Made by a program: the position numbers and the translations under genes
The notes under the pieces: generated by a model
Database searches by the model: none
What the model saw: only the letters and a program-made list of their open reading frames with translations
Told to the model about the DNA's origin: nothing
Shown: piece after piece, positions 55,354-64,000 of the stretch
How positions within the stretch are numbered: position 1 is the stretch's first letter
Layout of the letters: each line of letters begins with the position of its first letter
Assembly (NCBI GenBank): GCA_035318985.1
Contig: DATHDP010000091.1
Span: forward strand, 1 to 64,000
Source of the DNA: VBAS01 sp035318985
GTDB lineage: Bacteria; Bacteroidota; Bacteroidia; Chitinophagales; Chitinophagaceae
Reading direction: 5' to 3'
Length of the DNA stretch: 64,000 nt

Positions 55354-56490
55354 TTATAAAGGTAACTGTAAATTCACAATAAACCTGTCTGCTGCTTTGC
55401 TTACATCGAGGGTGTATTTTTTTCCGTAAAGCAGGTCGAGACGCTTTTGCACATTTGGAAGACCTATGCCCCCTACTTCATCTTTTTGATAGGAATTAAT
55501 AGAATTCTCAATTGAAAAATTCATCTGGTGATCAGTCACTTTTAAATTAATATCAACTGGTTTCTGTGAATCAGTTAAAATGCCATGTTTGCAGGCATTT
55601 TCTATAAGAGGGAAAAGCAATAAGGGCACAATTCTCTTTCCGTTTATTTCTCCTTCTATTGAGAAATTAATATAAACATCACCCGGATGTCGCAGTTTCT
55701 CAAGATCTATATAGCTATTGATGTGCCGGATCTCTTTTTCAAGGCTCACTCTGTTTTGGGTGTCTTCTTTTTCATACAGTACATAGCGCATCAGTTCTGA
55801 GAGTTTCATAATACTCTGTCCTGTCTTATTACTTTTTTCCATCACAGACAAGGAATAGATATTATTCAGCGCATTGAATAAAAAATGCGGGTTGACCTGC
55901 AATTTTAAAAAAGATAACTCAGCTTGTAGTTTTTGATTCTCGAGTTCCTTCCTGAGCTTCTCCTGCTGAAACCAGAGTAACAAAAGACGGTAAGCAAATG
56001 CAACAACAACAACGGATACATTGGTCAGAATATGGATCGTAAAATAGCCTTTGAAACGATAACTGAAAACGCCGAGAGACTCCGGTAAGGGCTTCCGGGA
56101 AAATTTATTAAACATAGGGCTTTTATTCAAAAGGTATTGGTTAAAGGATGTCTCGAGTCGAAATTTCAGGTAAGTAACTATGATAGCCAGTATCAAGGAA
56201 GAGGCAACTAACCAGAGCCATTTTTGCTGAAGGGTTGCCATCCTGGGCATTATATAAAATGCTACAATGTAAAACAGTAAAAAATTGATAGTAACAAGAA
56301 AGAAATGATTAAATAAGAAAGACTCCCAAAGAGCAGATATGTTCATAGTAACGAGACTGGGAAGAAACGTAATAAAATGTAATGCGAGCCATGCCAGCCA
56401 ATGGGTAATAAAAACAAACAAGCCGCCTTTTCTAAAAGGAGATATTAACAAGAGATCAGTATTTAGTGTTACCGCGGCCACAATGTACAA
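55354..56490 (-). CDS. LytS/YehU-type sensor histidine kinase
   Basis: A 378-residue sensor with four membrane helices (about 24-46, 56-80, 93-108 and 148-172). The His-kinase domain has LKLQVNPHFLFNALNNIYS with H202, then a terminal ATPase part (NIGLPNVQKRL). No ATG precedes the first helix; in-frame starts are TTG at 56490, right after a stop codon, or GTG at 56481. Divergent from the SusC gene, it may sense the uptake state. Confidence 0.9.
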   Translation of the reverse strand: MYIVAAVTLNTDLLLISPFRKGGLFVFITHWLAWLALHFITFLPSLVTMNISALWESFLFNHFFLVTINFLLFYIVAFYIMPRMATLQQKWLWLVASSLILAIIVTYLKFRLETSFNQYLLNKSPMFNKFSRKPLPESLGVFSYRFKGYFTIHILTNVSVVVVAFAYRLLLLWFQQEKLRKELENQKLQAELSFLKLQVNPHFLFNALNNIYSLSVMEKSNKTGQSIMKLSELMRYVLYEKEDTQNRVSLEKEIRHINSYIDLEKLRHPGDVYINFSIEGEINGKRIVPLLLFPLIENACKHGILTDSQKPVDINLKVTDHQMNFSIENSINSYQKDEVGGIGLPNVQKRLDLLYGKKYTLDVSKAADRFIVNLQLPL

Positions 56491-56811
56491 TTATTTAAAA
56501 AATATGCTGCAATCTGATAAATTATTGAATGCCACTTTTTACTAACTGACATTCGGGGGTTTTTAAAGGATGAATTTGAGCTACTGTTCTACAAAAAAAT
56601 TCATACGGTGAATTAACAATTTGGTCATCTGAAATCTGACCTTTGTTTAATACTCAGCCCCACACCTCAAAATGCGTTTTACCTTACCGCCCGTAATTCT
56701 TCTATAGTACCGGATTTGATGAATAAAGGATTGAAGAGAATTATTACTTACCCCAAAGAAGACAAGGATTGACCGAGGTCAAGAAGAGAATGACTTCTCC
56801 GAAAACCCCTG
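56491..56811. other. Divergent region between LytS kinase and SusC genes
   Basis: About 320 bp without a supported gene. A GACCTTTG sequence near 56638 resembles a -7 box, but its spacing to the nearest TTG is short. No repeat element was recognised. Confidence 0.45.
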
Positions 56812-59800
56812 ATGAAAACCAAAATAGAATTGAAGACGTCAAAACCTATAAATTTTTTCATGAAACGTTTAAAGCTTTTTTTAACTGCTGGGTTATTCTT
56901 AATTACCGGTATTTCTTCTAAAGTGTTTGCTGAAAGCGGGCATTACCAGCAGACTCCGAAAGACAGTATTCCTAAAAAAATAATTGGAAAAGTGAAGATC
57001 ACTGTAAAAGATCTGATGGACGGAAGTGCATTGGATAGTGTTTACGTTACCGTTGGAGTTAAACGTGGTTACACTGACAATAGAGGGATCGTTGAGTTTG
57101 ACAGTATATCAATCGGAAGTATGGCCGTGATAAGTAAGAGCGGTTATATAGCTCAATCAAAAAAAGTAAAAGCTGATATGCAGATCCGGATCGGAAAAAG
57201 AGATATGCAGTCCTCAGCAAATAATTATAAAAACGGATTATTTGAAAGACCAATAGAACACTTTTCAGGTGCAGCCACTATTGTATCAGGCAATGATCTG
57301 CGCAGAATAAACCCGCTGAATTTTACGGAGGCATTGAAATATTATGACCCTTCTTTTATTGTTACAAGAGATAATCTTAATGGCGATGATCCTAATGTTA
57401 CTCCATCTGTAAAGATCAGGGGTTCTTATAATTTTCCTGCTTCAGCTACTATTGCAAGTCAATCAGGAACTGTTGTTACCGGTGCTCAGATCAATCCTTC
57501 AGTTGGTGATTATGTTGCCAGCAATATTGCCAATCCAAATCAACCTGTTGTTTTATTAAATGGTGTACAGGTTGCTCTACAGACTGCGCTGGATATTGAT
57601 ATCAACCGGATAGAAAAAATTACCATTTTAAAAGATGCTGCAGCTACATCTATATATGGTGTACGCGGTGGAACAGGAGTTTTATTAATTCAAACTAAAC
57701 AACCACAGAAAGGTGATTTCAGAGTTACTTATTCAGGACAGGTGCAGATCACAACTCCGGATCTTTCTTCTTACAGCTTATGGAATGCTCCGGAAAAACT
57801 ACAGTTAGAGCATGACGCTGGCTTTTATAATAACAATCCTTCTTTATACCAGGATCGTTTATACCAGGTTAACAAAGGGATCAATACCAATTGGCTTGAT
57901 ATACCAACCCGGACAGGAGTCGGCAGCAAACATTCTTTATCACTCGAAGGCGGTGATGATGATATAAACTATGGTTTGGATTTTTCCTATAATGATATAG
58001 CAGGTGTGATGAAAGGATCAGACAGGAAGAATGTAAATTTCGGTGGATATATCAGTACCCGCATTAAGAATGTTGTCATCAATAATTATCTCAGTTACCA
58101 AAGATCAAATGCTTCCAATTCAACTTATGGCAGCTTTAGTGAGTATGCCAGGCAAAATCCTTACTGGAATCCTTATGATTCAGTAACGGGTGAAATGACC
58201 AGGGTATTAGAAGACTATACTTACCAGGGTAATACTGTACGATATTATAATCCTGCATACAATGGTACTATATCCACTACAGATGAAACATCCTATGCAA
58301 GATTGAGTAATTTAACCAACATCAATTGGATGATCGGTCATGGTTTCCGTTTGAATGGAAGATTTGGGATCAGTAAACAATCAGATGAACAGAATTTTTT
58401 CCTTCCTCCTACACATACTGCTTTTGCTGGTTATACTCCCAGCCAATTTTTTAATAGAGGAAAGTATAATCAAACCGTTAGTGATTTTTTAAGTATGGAG
58501 GGAACAATAAACCTGGATTATACTAAAAAAACAGGATTGCACCAGTTCTATGGATCAACCGGTGTAACAGGTTTGGAAACAAGAAGTGAATCTACCGGCA
58601 TTGACCTCGTTGGATTTACCACAGATAAACTATCTGATCTTGCTTTTGGTAATGCTTATTCCAATACAAAGCCGACAACCGGTATAATTGAAACACGTTT
58701 AGTATCGGGTTATGGAAACTTTGCATACAGCTATGATAACCGTTACCAGTTTGAAGCTTCAGTGAATGCTGACGCATCTTCTCAGTTTGGTGAAAATAAC
58801 AGGGTTGCTTCACATTGGTCTGCCGGTGCAAGCTGGAATCTTCACCAGGAAAGATTTTTCCATGAAAACAAGATCTTAAATCAATTGCGTGTTCGTGCTA
58901 GTGTTGGTACAGCAGGCAACCAGTTTTTTCAATCTTATCTTGGTAAAACTTATTATAACTACTATACCGACAGACAATATATACAGACTGGAAGTAATTC
59001 AGGAACAAGAGGCATTGGGCTAGGTGCTTTCTTAACAGGCTTTGCTAATGAAGATATCAAAGCTCCGGAAACACAGAAGCAAAATATTGGAATGGATGCC
59101 GTGTTATTACAAAACAGGTTATCAATTCGTGTAGATGCTTATAGAAATAAAACAACTGACATCGTTCTACCAGTAGTATCTCCATCATCTACAGGTTTTA
59201 TAAACTTTACTTATTACGATAATCTTGGTACAATTGAAAATAAAGGGATCGAGTTTGATGCGAATTACACCATAATTAAAAATGTAAAAAAAGCCGTTAC
59301 CTGGAATATTCGTTTGAATGGAATTCGTAATGAAGACCGCATTGTAGCAACTTCAGAATACCTGGATAAGCTTAACAATGCTAATAATGCAATGTCTGTT
59401 GATCAGACAAGACCACAACCGCATTATAAAAGTGGCAAATCTCTTACTGATATCTGGGCCGTTAATTCATTAGGAATCGATCCCGCTACAGGCAAAGAAA
59501 AATTCCTGAAGGCCAATGGTACAGAAACATTCACGTGGGATGCTGCCGATAAAGTGTCTGCTGGTGATATGTCACCTGACTGGCTGGGTTCTTTCGGAAC
59601 GAGTGTATCAGTTAAAAATATCACCGCCGGTATTTATTTCAATTACCAGTTTGGTGCAAAAATTTATAATCAAACATTGGCAGACAGGCTGGAGAATGCT
59701 GATCTCACTTATAATTTAGACAGGAGATCTGCAGATAACCGCTGGAAACAACCGGGGGATAATGCATTGTACAAGCCATTATCATTAAATGGTATGACCA

Positions 59801-60036
59801 CATCGCCAACTTATGCCACTACCCGTTTTGTTGAAGACAATGATTTTATAAACTGTTCGGCGATCTCATTGGATTATGCAATACCGCAAAGCATAACTGA
59901 AAAGATCAAAGCTAAAAATGCAAAGCTTGGTTTTGTTGCCAATAATGTTTTCAGTTCGGGAAGTATAAAAGCTGAAAAAGGAATTTATTATCCGTTCCAT
60001 CATATGTATTCATTTTCTATTACAGCAAGTTTTTAA
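56812..60036 (+). CDS. SusC/RagA-type TonB-dependent outer-membrane protein 1
   Basis: A 1074-residue protein (1058 if it starts at Met17, 56860, just before the signal sequence KRLKLFLTAGLFLITGISSK). The signal peptide is followed by an atypical N-terminal domain at about 59-130, not the usual carboxypeptidase-like repeat. The plug is at about 150-300 (TILKDAAATSIYGVRGG), then the beta-barrel. No clear TonB box was identified. It takes up an unknown substrate with the SusD protein 19 bp downstream. Confidence 0.92.
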   Translation: MKTKIELKTSKPINFFMKRLKLFLTAGLFLITGISSKVFAESGHYQQTPKDSIPKKIIGKVKITVKDLMDGSALDSVYVTVGVKRGYTDNRGIVEFDSISIGSMAVISKSGYIAQSKKVKADMQIRIGKRDMQSSANNYKNGLFERPIEHFSGAATIVSGNDLRRINPLNFTEALKYYDPSFIVTRDNLNGDDPNVTPSVKIRGSYNFPASATIASQSGTVVTGAQINPSVGDYVASNIANPNQPVVLLNGVQVALQTALDIDINRIEKITILKDAAATSIYGVRGGTGVLLIQTKQPQKGDFRVTYSGQVQITTPDLSSYSLWNAPEKLQLEHDAGFYNNNPSLYQDRLYQVNKGINTNWLDIPTRTGVGSKHSLSLEGGDDDINYGLDFSYNDIAGVMKGSDRKNVNFGGYISTRIKNVVINNYLSYQRSNASNSTYGSFSEYARQNPYWNPYDSVTGEMTRVLEDYTYQGNTVRYYNPAYNGTISTTDETSYARLSNLTNINWMIGHGFRLNGRFGISKQSDEQNFFLPPTHTAFAGYTPSQFFNRGKYNQTVSDFLSMEGTINLDYTKKTGLHQFYGSTGVTGLETRSESTGIDLVGFTTDKLSDLAFGNAYSNTKPTTGIIETRLVSGYGNFAYSYDNRYQFEASVNADASSQFGENNRVASHWSAGASWNLHQERFFHENKILNQLRVRASVGTAGNQFFQSYLGKTYYNYYTDRQYIQTGSNSGTRGIGLGAFLTGFANEDIKAPETQKQNIGMDAVLLQNRLSIRVDAYRNKTTDIVLPVVSPSSTGFINFTYYDNLGTIENKGIEFDANYTIIKNVKKAVTWNIRLNGIRNEDRIVATSEYLDKLNNANNAMSVDQTRPQPHYKSGKSLTDIWAVNSLGIDPATGKEKFLKANGTETFTWDAADKVSAGDMSPDWLGSFGTSVSVKNITAGIYFNYQFGAKIYNQTLADRLENADLTYNLDRRSADNRWKQPGDNALYKPLSLNGMTTSPTYATTRFVEDNDFINCSAISLDYAIPQSITEKIKAKNAKLGFVANNVFSSGSIKAEKGIYYPFHHMYSFSITASF

Positions 60037-60054
60037 TGTTTTAAAAGTATTGAT

Positions 60055-61425
60055 ATGTATAATAGAGGTTTCAAAAATTATTTCCTGGCTGCTGCACTGA
60101 TCGTAGTGTCTTTGACCGGCTGTAAAAAATGGCTGGATACAGACCCTCCTTTGCAGGTTGGTGAGAATACTGTTCTCTCAACTGAACAAGGCTTTAAAGA
60201 AGCATTGAACGGCGTGTATCTGCAGATGGGAGGTAAAAGTGTATATGGAAGAGATATGACCTTTGGTTTAATGTCTGTGCTTGGAAGAAGCTATGACACG
60301 ACCATATCGCCTGCAATTGCTAATTTATATTACCAGGGTGCACGATATAATTTCCAAGACCCGGAATTAAAAACAACTTTTAAAAATATCTGGGAGAGTT
60401 CTTATACCGGTATCTCCAATCTTAACAATATTCTTGACAATGTAGAGACAAGACAAAATGTTTTTACAGGAAATAATTATAATACAACTAAGGGTGAAGC
60501 ATTGGCATTACGGGCATTTCTGCATTTTGATCTGCTACGGATGTTTGCTCCATCTCCTGCTGCTGCAGGTTTAAATGCACCGGCCATTCCTTATGTTAGC
60601 AAAATAAGTCCTTATGCAGTACCAACTTCAACTACTGGTGCTGTCCTTGACTTATGCATTGCTGATCTGAAAACAGCCGAGTCATTACTCAGCCAAACAG
60701 ATATGACCACTTCGCGTTTAAATTATTGGGGCGTGAAAGGTTTATTGGCTCGTGTCTATCTCTATAAAGGAGATCTTCAAAATGCACAGACTTATGCTTT
60801 ATCTGTGATCAACAGCAATAAATTTCCACTGATCACTGCAGTTAACAGTGACTGGATGATCACAAAAGAACATTTATTCTCCCTGTACAGCAGCCTCAAC
60901 ATTTCATCAGAATACTATAAATCGGTGCTGAATACAAATCCTCCACTTGGATTTACTACTCAAAACCAGACAGCATTGTATGTAACGGGCGGTGGTTCAA
61001 CAAGTGATTTTCGCAAGCTTGGTGCTTTTGTAGACCCCGCAACAGGAACAGCTCTTGGCAATACTATTTCACCAAGAAAATGTTATGCAACTAATACCAA
61101 TTTAGCAAATGTGCTTCCAATGATCAGGGTTACGGAAATGTACTATATCGCTGCCGAGTGTGCCACTGCTTCACTTGATTCACTCAAGGCAACTGATCTG
61201 CTCGATTCAGTAAGAGTGCATCGTGGTTTACCTAAGTATACACTTCCTGCTTTGAAAACAGACAGCCTGAATATTGAAATAAGAAAGGAATACCAGAAAG
61301 AATTCCTCAGTGAAGGACAAATGTTTTATTTCTATAAAAGAAAAAATCTGCCATTCGCCTCATTGCCTTTTACCAAAGTTCCAGTTGTGGCGGATGCATC
61401 TTATGTTTTTATAAAACCAGAATAA
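60055..61425 (+). CDS. SusD/RagB-type substrate-binding lipoprotein
   Basis: A 456-residue surface lipoprotein. The signal ends at Cys23 (SLTGCKKWLDTDPP). Helical SusD-type features follow: LNGVYLQMGG, then TTKGEALALRAFLHFDLLRM and the C-terminal RKEYQKEFLSEGQMFYFYKR. It would cap the SusC barrel and bind the substrate. It lies between two SusC-type genes. The substrate is unknown; no carbohydrate enzyme is in the local set. Confidence 0.93.
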   Translation: MYNRGFKNYFLAAALIVVSLTGCKKWLDTDPPLQVGENTVLSTEQGFKEALNGVYLQMGGKSVYGRDMTFGLMSVLGRSYDTTISPAIANLYYQGARYNFQDPELKTTFKNIWESSYTGISNLNNILDNVETRQNVFTGNNYNTTKGEALALRAFLHFDLLRMFAPSPAAAGLNAPAIPYVSKISPYAVPTSTTGAVLDLCIADLKTAESLLSQTDMTTSRLNYWGVKGLLARVYLYKGDLQNAQTYALSVINSNKFPLITAVNSDWMITKEHLFSLYSSLNISSEYYKSVLNTNPPLGFTTQNQTALYVTGGGSTSDFRKLGAFVDPATGTALGNTISPRKCYATNTNLANVLPMIRVTEMYYIAAECATASLDSLKATDLLDSVRVHRGLPKYTLPALKTDSLNIEIRKEYQKEFLSEGQMFYFYKRKNLPFASLPFTKVPVVADASYVFIKPE

Positions 61426-61477
61426 GAAACAAACTGTTTTAGAAAAATAAACCGACTGAATAAAGACAACTATTGTT

Positions 61478-64000
61478 ATGAATTACTTCAAAAATAAATT
61501 CCCAGGTAAGCATCGATTTTTTTCAATGGTTATAAGCTGTTCGCTGTTCCTGCTTTTTACAGCAACAAACATTATCTACGGGCAGGAAAAAACAATTGCA
61601 GTAGTAAAAGGTGTTGTAAAAAATGAAGCTAACGAAGCTTTAGCAGGCGCCACCGTTACCATCAAGGGAACAAAAATTTCTATTACAACTAAAAGTGACG
61701 GAACATTTGAATTAAAAAATGTGCCGGAAGAAGCTGTATTGTCAGTTTCTTATGTTGGACATGTAAGAATAGAAATAAAGTTAAAACCCGGCCAGGCTGA
61801 TGTAACAATAAAAATGACTTCTTCAACATCTGTGCTCAGTGAAGTGGTCGTCAATAACGGTTTATATAAAAGACCCGCAGGAAATTTCACCGGGGCTGCC
61901 AAAACTTATACAGGTGAACAATTAAAGTCTGTTAATCCTACAAATGTATTCCAGGCATTAGCAGTTGTGGACCCTTCCGTTCGCATTGAACAAAACAATG
62001 CACTGGGCAGCGATCCTAACCAATTACCCATCCTCCAAATAAGAGGACAGAATAATTTGCCGCTAACTACACAAGGCGGCGCGAATGCAAGTGCCACCGA
62101 GGTTTCCAATGGAGATATCATGTCATCTTATTTACTGAACCCTAATCAACCTCTTATTATTCTTGATGGTTTTCAAACTACGTTACAGACAATCTATGAT
62201 ATGGATATAAACCGCATCGCAAGCATTACTGTTTTAAAAGATGCGGCAGCTACTACTGTCTATGGTTCTAAAGCAGCAAATGGTGTGATCGTAGTGGAGA
62301 CCAAACAACCTGTTGCGGGCAGAACTCAAATTAGTTATGCGATCAATGTGGGAGTGGAAGTTGCCGATCTTACCTCCTATCACTTACTTGATGCAAATGG
62401 TTTACTTGAAGCACAACGTCTTGCAGGAGTTTATACCGATCCGAATAACCACTTTAATGATGTTGCTTTAAAGCAATGGTATGATTATCGTTTATACCAG
62501 GCACAGAGTGGTGTGAACACTTATTGGCTTTCACAACCAGTACGTACAGGCGTCAGCACTAATCATAGTCTTAATATTAGTGGCGGTGCAAGATCAGTTC
62601 GTTATTCGCTTTCGCTTAGTTATGGTAATGGAGTTGGCGTAATGAAAGGTTCAGGCCGTGACCGCTTTGGATTAAATTATTTCCTTGGCTATACAAACAA
62701 GAGTTTCCGTTTTTCGAATAATACCAGTGTTAATTATTCCAAAGGGAATGTTACTCCATGGGGAAGCTATAGTTCATACGTCAGCCAGTTTCCTTTTTTT
62801 AAACCAACCGATTCCGCAGGAAACACTGTAAAAATATTTGAACCCACAAGTACATCATTGGGAATTCCTGTGTCGCCACCGGGAGGCATTTTCACCAATG
62901 CCGCATATAATGCAGGACTTGATATGAATAACTATGGTTATACCATGGGATTTACCAATAGCACCATCGTTGAATGGACAATAAACAAAGAAATGCGGAT
63001 GCAGGCATCGATCAATTTTATAAATAACCTGCCTGGCTCTGAGGCATTTTTCCCCGCCGACCACACTATGTTTGTAAATGCTCAACTAGCCGGATTTTCT
63101 GAATTCGGATCATACTCCCAAAGCCGGGGAAAAAATACAGCCATCGATGGCAAATTAGGTTTTAGTTACAATAAGAAATTTGGAGATCACACCATTATGG
63201 CTGCATTCGGAGTACAGGGACAATCAACCGAGAGCAATTCCACTACTATCCTCGTTTCAGGTCTTCCGAATGATTACCTTAACCAGTTAGGAATGGCAAA
63301 TGGTTATGGCCTTACTAATACTAAACCGGGTGCAACCAGCTATCTTACCAGGAGTCTTTCTTCTTATGCAAACGTCAGTTACAGATATTTGGGTCGCTAT
63401 ACTGCGGAGGTCTCTGCGAACGCAAGTGGTTCTTCTCAATTCGGCTCCAATAACAGGCTGGCACCTTTCTGGTCAGGCAGTGCTGCATGGGATGTGAACA
63501 AAGAGAAATTCTTTAAAAAGAATTCTGTCATCCAAAGTTTGAAATTAACACTGTCAACAGGTATTACAGGTAACCAGAATTTTGCTGCACAAATGGCGCA
63601 ACCGATCTTCCAGTATAATCTAACGAATAATTACCGGCTTCAACTCGGTGCTGGCCTTCAGAGTTATGCTAATCCTGATCTGAAATGGCAACAAACAATA
63701 AAGAACAATTTTGGTTTGGCGGCAGGATTGTTCAATGGAAAAATAAGTATTGGGTTTGATTACTATATTGACAAAACAGATAATCTTATTTTACCGCTCG
63801 ATGTAGCGCCATCTACAGGTTTTGTAAACTACCAGGATAATCTTGGTGCGTTAAAAAACTCAGGCTATGAATTCGGCATCTCTTCTCCTATCATACAAAA
63901 CAACAAGAAGAATATTTTCTGGACCATGAGTTTCAATGTTGGTCATTCCAAAAATGTGATCACCAAACTTTCGCCGGCAATTGAGGCTTTGAATAAAGCC
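61478..64000 (+). CDS. SusC/RagA-type outer-membrane protein 2 (3' end outside window)
   Basis: The first 841 codons of a second SusC-type protein, open to the window end. It starts MNYFKNKFPGKHRFF with a signal sequence ending near IIYGQEK, then has a normal carboxypeptidase-like domain (GVVKNEANEALAGATVTIKG) at about 40-115, and a plug with LQIRGQNNLP and ITVLKDAAATTVYG. The plug resembles that of SusC 1, suggesting tandem duplication; the SusD gene lies between the two. Substrate unknown. Confidence 0.92.
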   Translation, partial: MNYFKNKFPGKHRFFSMVISCSLFLLFTATNIIYGQEKTIAVVKGVVKNEANEALAGATVTIKGTKISITTKSDGTFELKNVPEEAVLSVSYVGHVRIEIKLKPGQADVTIKMTSSTSVLSEVVVNNGLYKRPAGNFTGAAKTYTGEQLKSVNPTNVFQALAVVDPSVRIEQNNALGSDPNQLPILQIRGQNNLPLTTQGGANASATEVSNGDIMSSYLLNPNQPLIILDGFQTTLQTIYDMDINRIASITVLKDAAATTVYGSKAANGVIVVETKQPVAGRTQISYAINVGVEVADLTSYHLLDANGLLEAQRLAGVYTDPNNHFNDVALKQWYDYRLYQAQSGVNTYWLSQPVRTGVSTNHSLNISGGARSVRYSLSLSYGNGVGVMKGSGRDRFGLNYFLGYTNKSFRFSNNTSVNYSKGNVTPWGSYSSYVSQFPFFKPTDSAGNTVKIFEPTSTSLGIPVSPPGGIFTNAAYNAGLDMNNYGYTMGFTNSTIVEWTINKEMRMQASINFINNLPGSEAFFPADHTMFVNAQLAGFSEFGSYSQSRGKNTAIDGKLGFSYNKKFGDHTIMAAFGVQGQSTESNSTTILVSGLPNDYLNQLGMANGYGLTNTKPGATSYLTRSLSSYANVSYRYLGRYTAEVSANASGSSQFGSNNRLAPFWSGSAAWDVNKEKFFKKNSVIQSLKLTLSTGITGNQNFAAQMAQPIFQYNLTNNYRLQLGAGLQSYANPDLKWQQTIKNNFGLAAGLFNGKISIGFDYYIDKTDNLILPLDVAPSTGFVNYQDNLGALKNSGYEFGISSPIIQNNKKNIFWTMSFNVGHSKNVITKLSPAIEALNKA

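Overview
The window reads as a chromosomal segment of a Bacteroidota bacterium, most likely from the Chitinophagaceae or a close relative. The evidence is a SusC/SusD/SusC set of outer-membrane uptake genes, FecR-like and LytTR regulators, a DUF2723 membrane protein, AT-rich DNA with few purine-rich Shine-Dalgarno sites, and promoters of the TTTG...TAnnTTTG type. No phage, transposase, CRISPR array or restriction system was seen. The family-level placement is inference.

Layout. 1-10 kb: the 3' part of a CCA-adding enzyme, a threonylcarbamoyl-AMP synthase, a glycosyltransferase, a DoxX-like membrane protein, a TAT/lipoprotein amidase, a Rossmann protein, dapD, a vanadium haloperoxidase-type lipoprotein, and a tRNA-Leu(CAG) locus flanked by two decayed tRNA copies carrying palindromes. 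10-21.3 kb: a 1635-residue sensor kinase with two kinase cores and its single-domain response regulator, a DUF2130 protein, a phosphopantetheinyl transferase, dcd, a DUF3810 putative metalloprotease, and the YceD-L32-PlsX block. 21.5-34.4 kb: a cell-surface glycan region with a nucleotidyltransferase, two methyltransferases, a B12-type radical SAM enzyme, a sulfatase-fold membrane protein, GT2, GT-C, GT9 and GT4 glycosyltransferases, an ABC exporter and an undecaprenyl-phosphate sugar transferase. 34.5-44.9 kb: tRNA-Lys(TTT), SDR, SAM hydrolase, deoxyribonucleotidase, DUF2723 GT-C protein, a VWA / ExbD-like / AAA cassette, and murB. 45-56.5 kb: GH13 lipoprotein, Rossmann protein, GNAT, a miniature sigma/anti-sigma-like pair, priA, plsC, two Cys-rich DUF4258 paralogues, mtaB, and a LytTR/LytS-type two-component pair. 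56.8-64 kb: SusC, SusD and a second SusC cut by the window end.

Connections. The TsaC-type enzyme (t6A pathway), MtaB (t6A to ms2t6A) and tRNA-Lys(UUU), a known MtaB substrate, are all present though not adjacent. The glycan region has convergent halves that together could supply initiation, sugar addition, modification and export. The LytTR pair is divergent from the Sus locus and may control it (inference).

The most unusual signals are non-coding or degenerate: a repeated element with core TGCGACGCA placed upstream of four plus-strand genes; several inverted-repeat families between genes, some supplying the last codons or stop codons of genes; the palindrome-bearing tRNA-Leu relics; an ExbD-like protein without the membrane aspartate, between a VWA and an AAA protein; and an ECF sigma lacking region 4 next to a truncated FecR-like protein.
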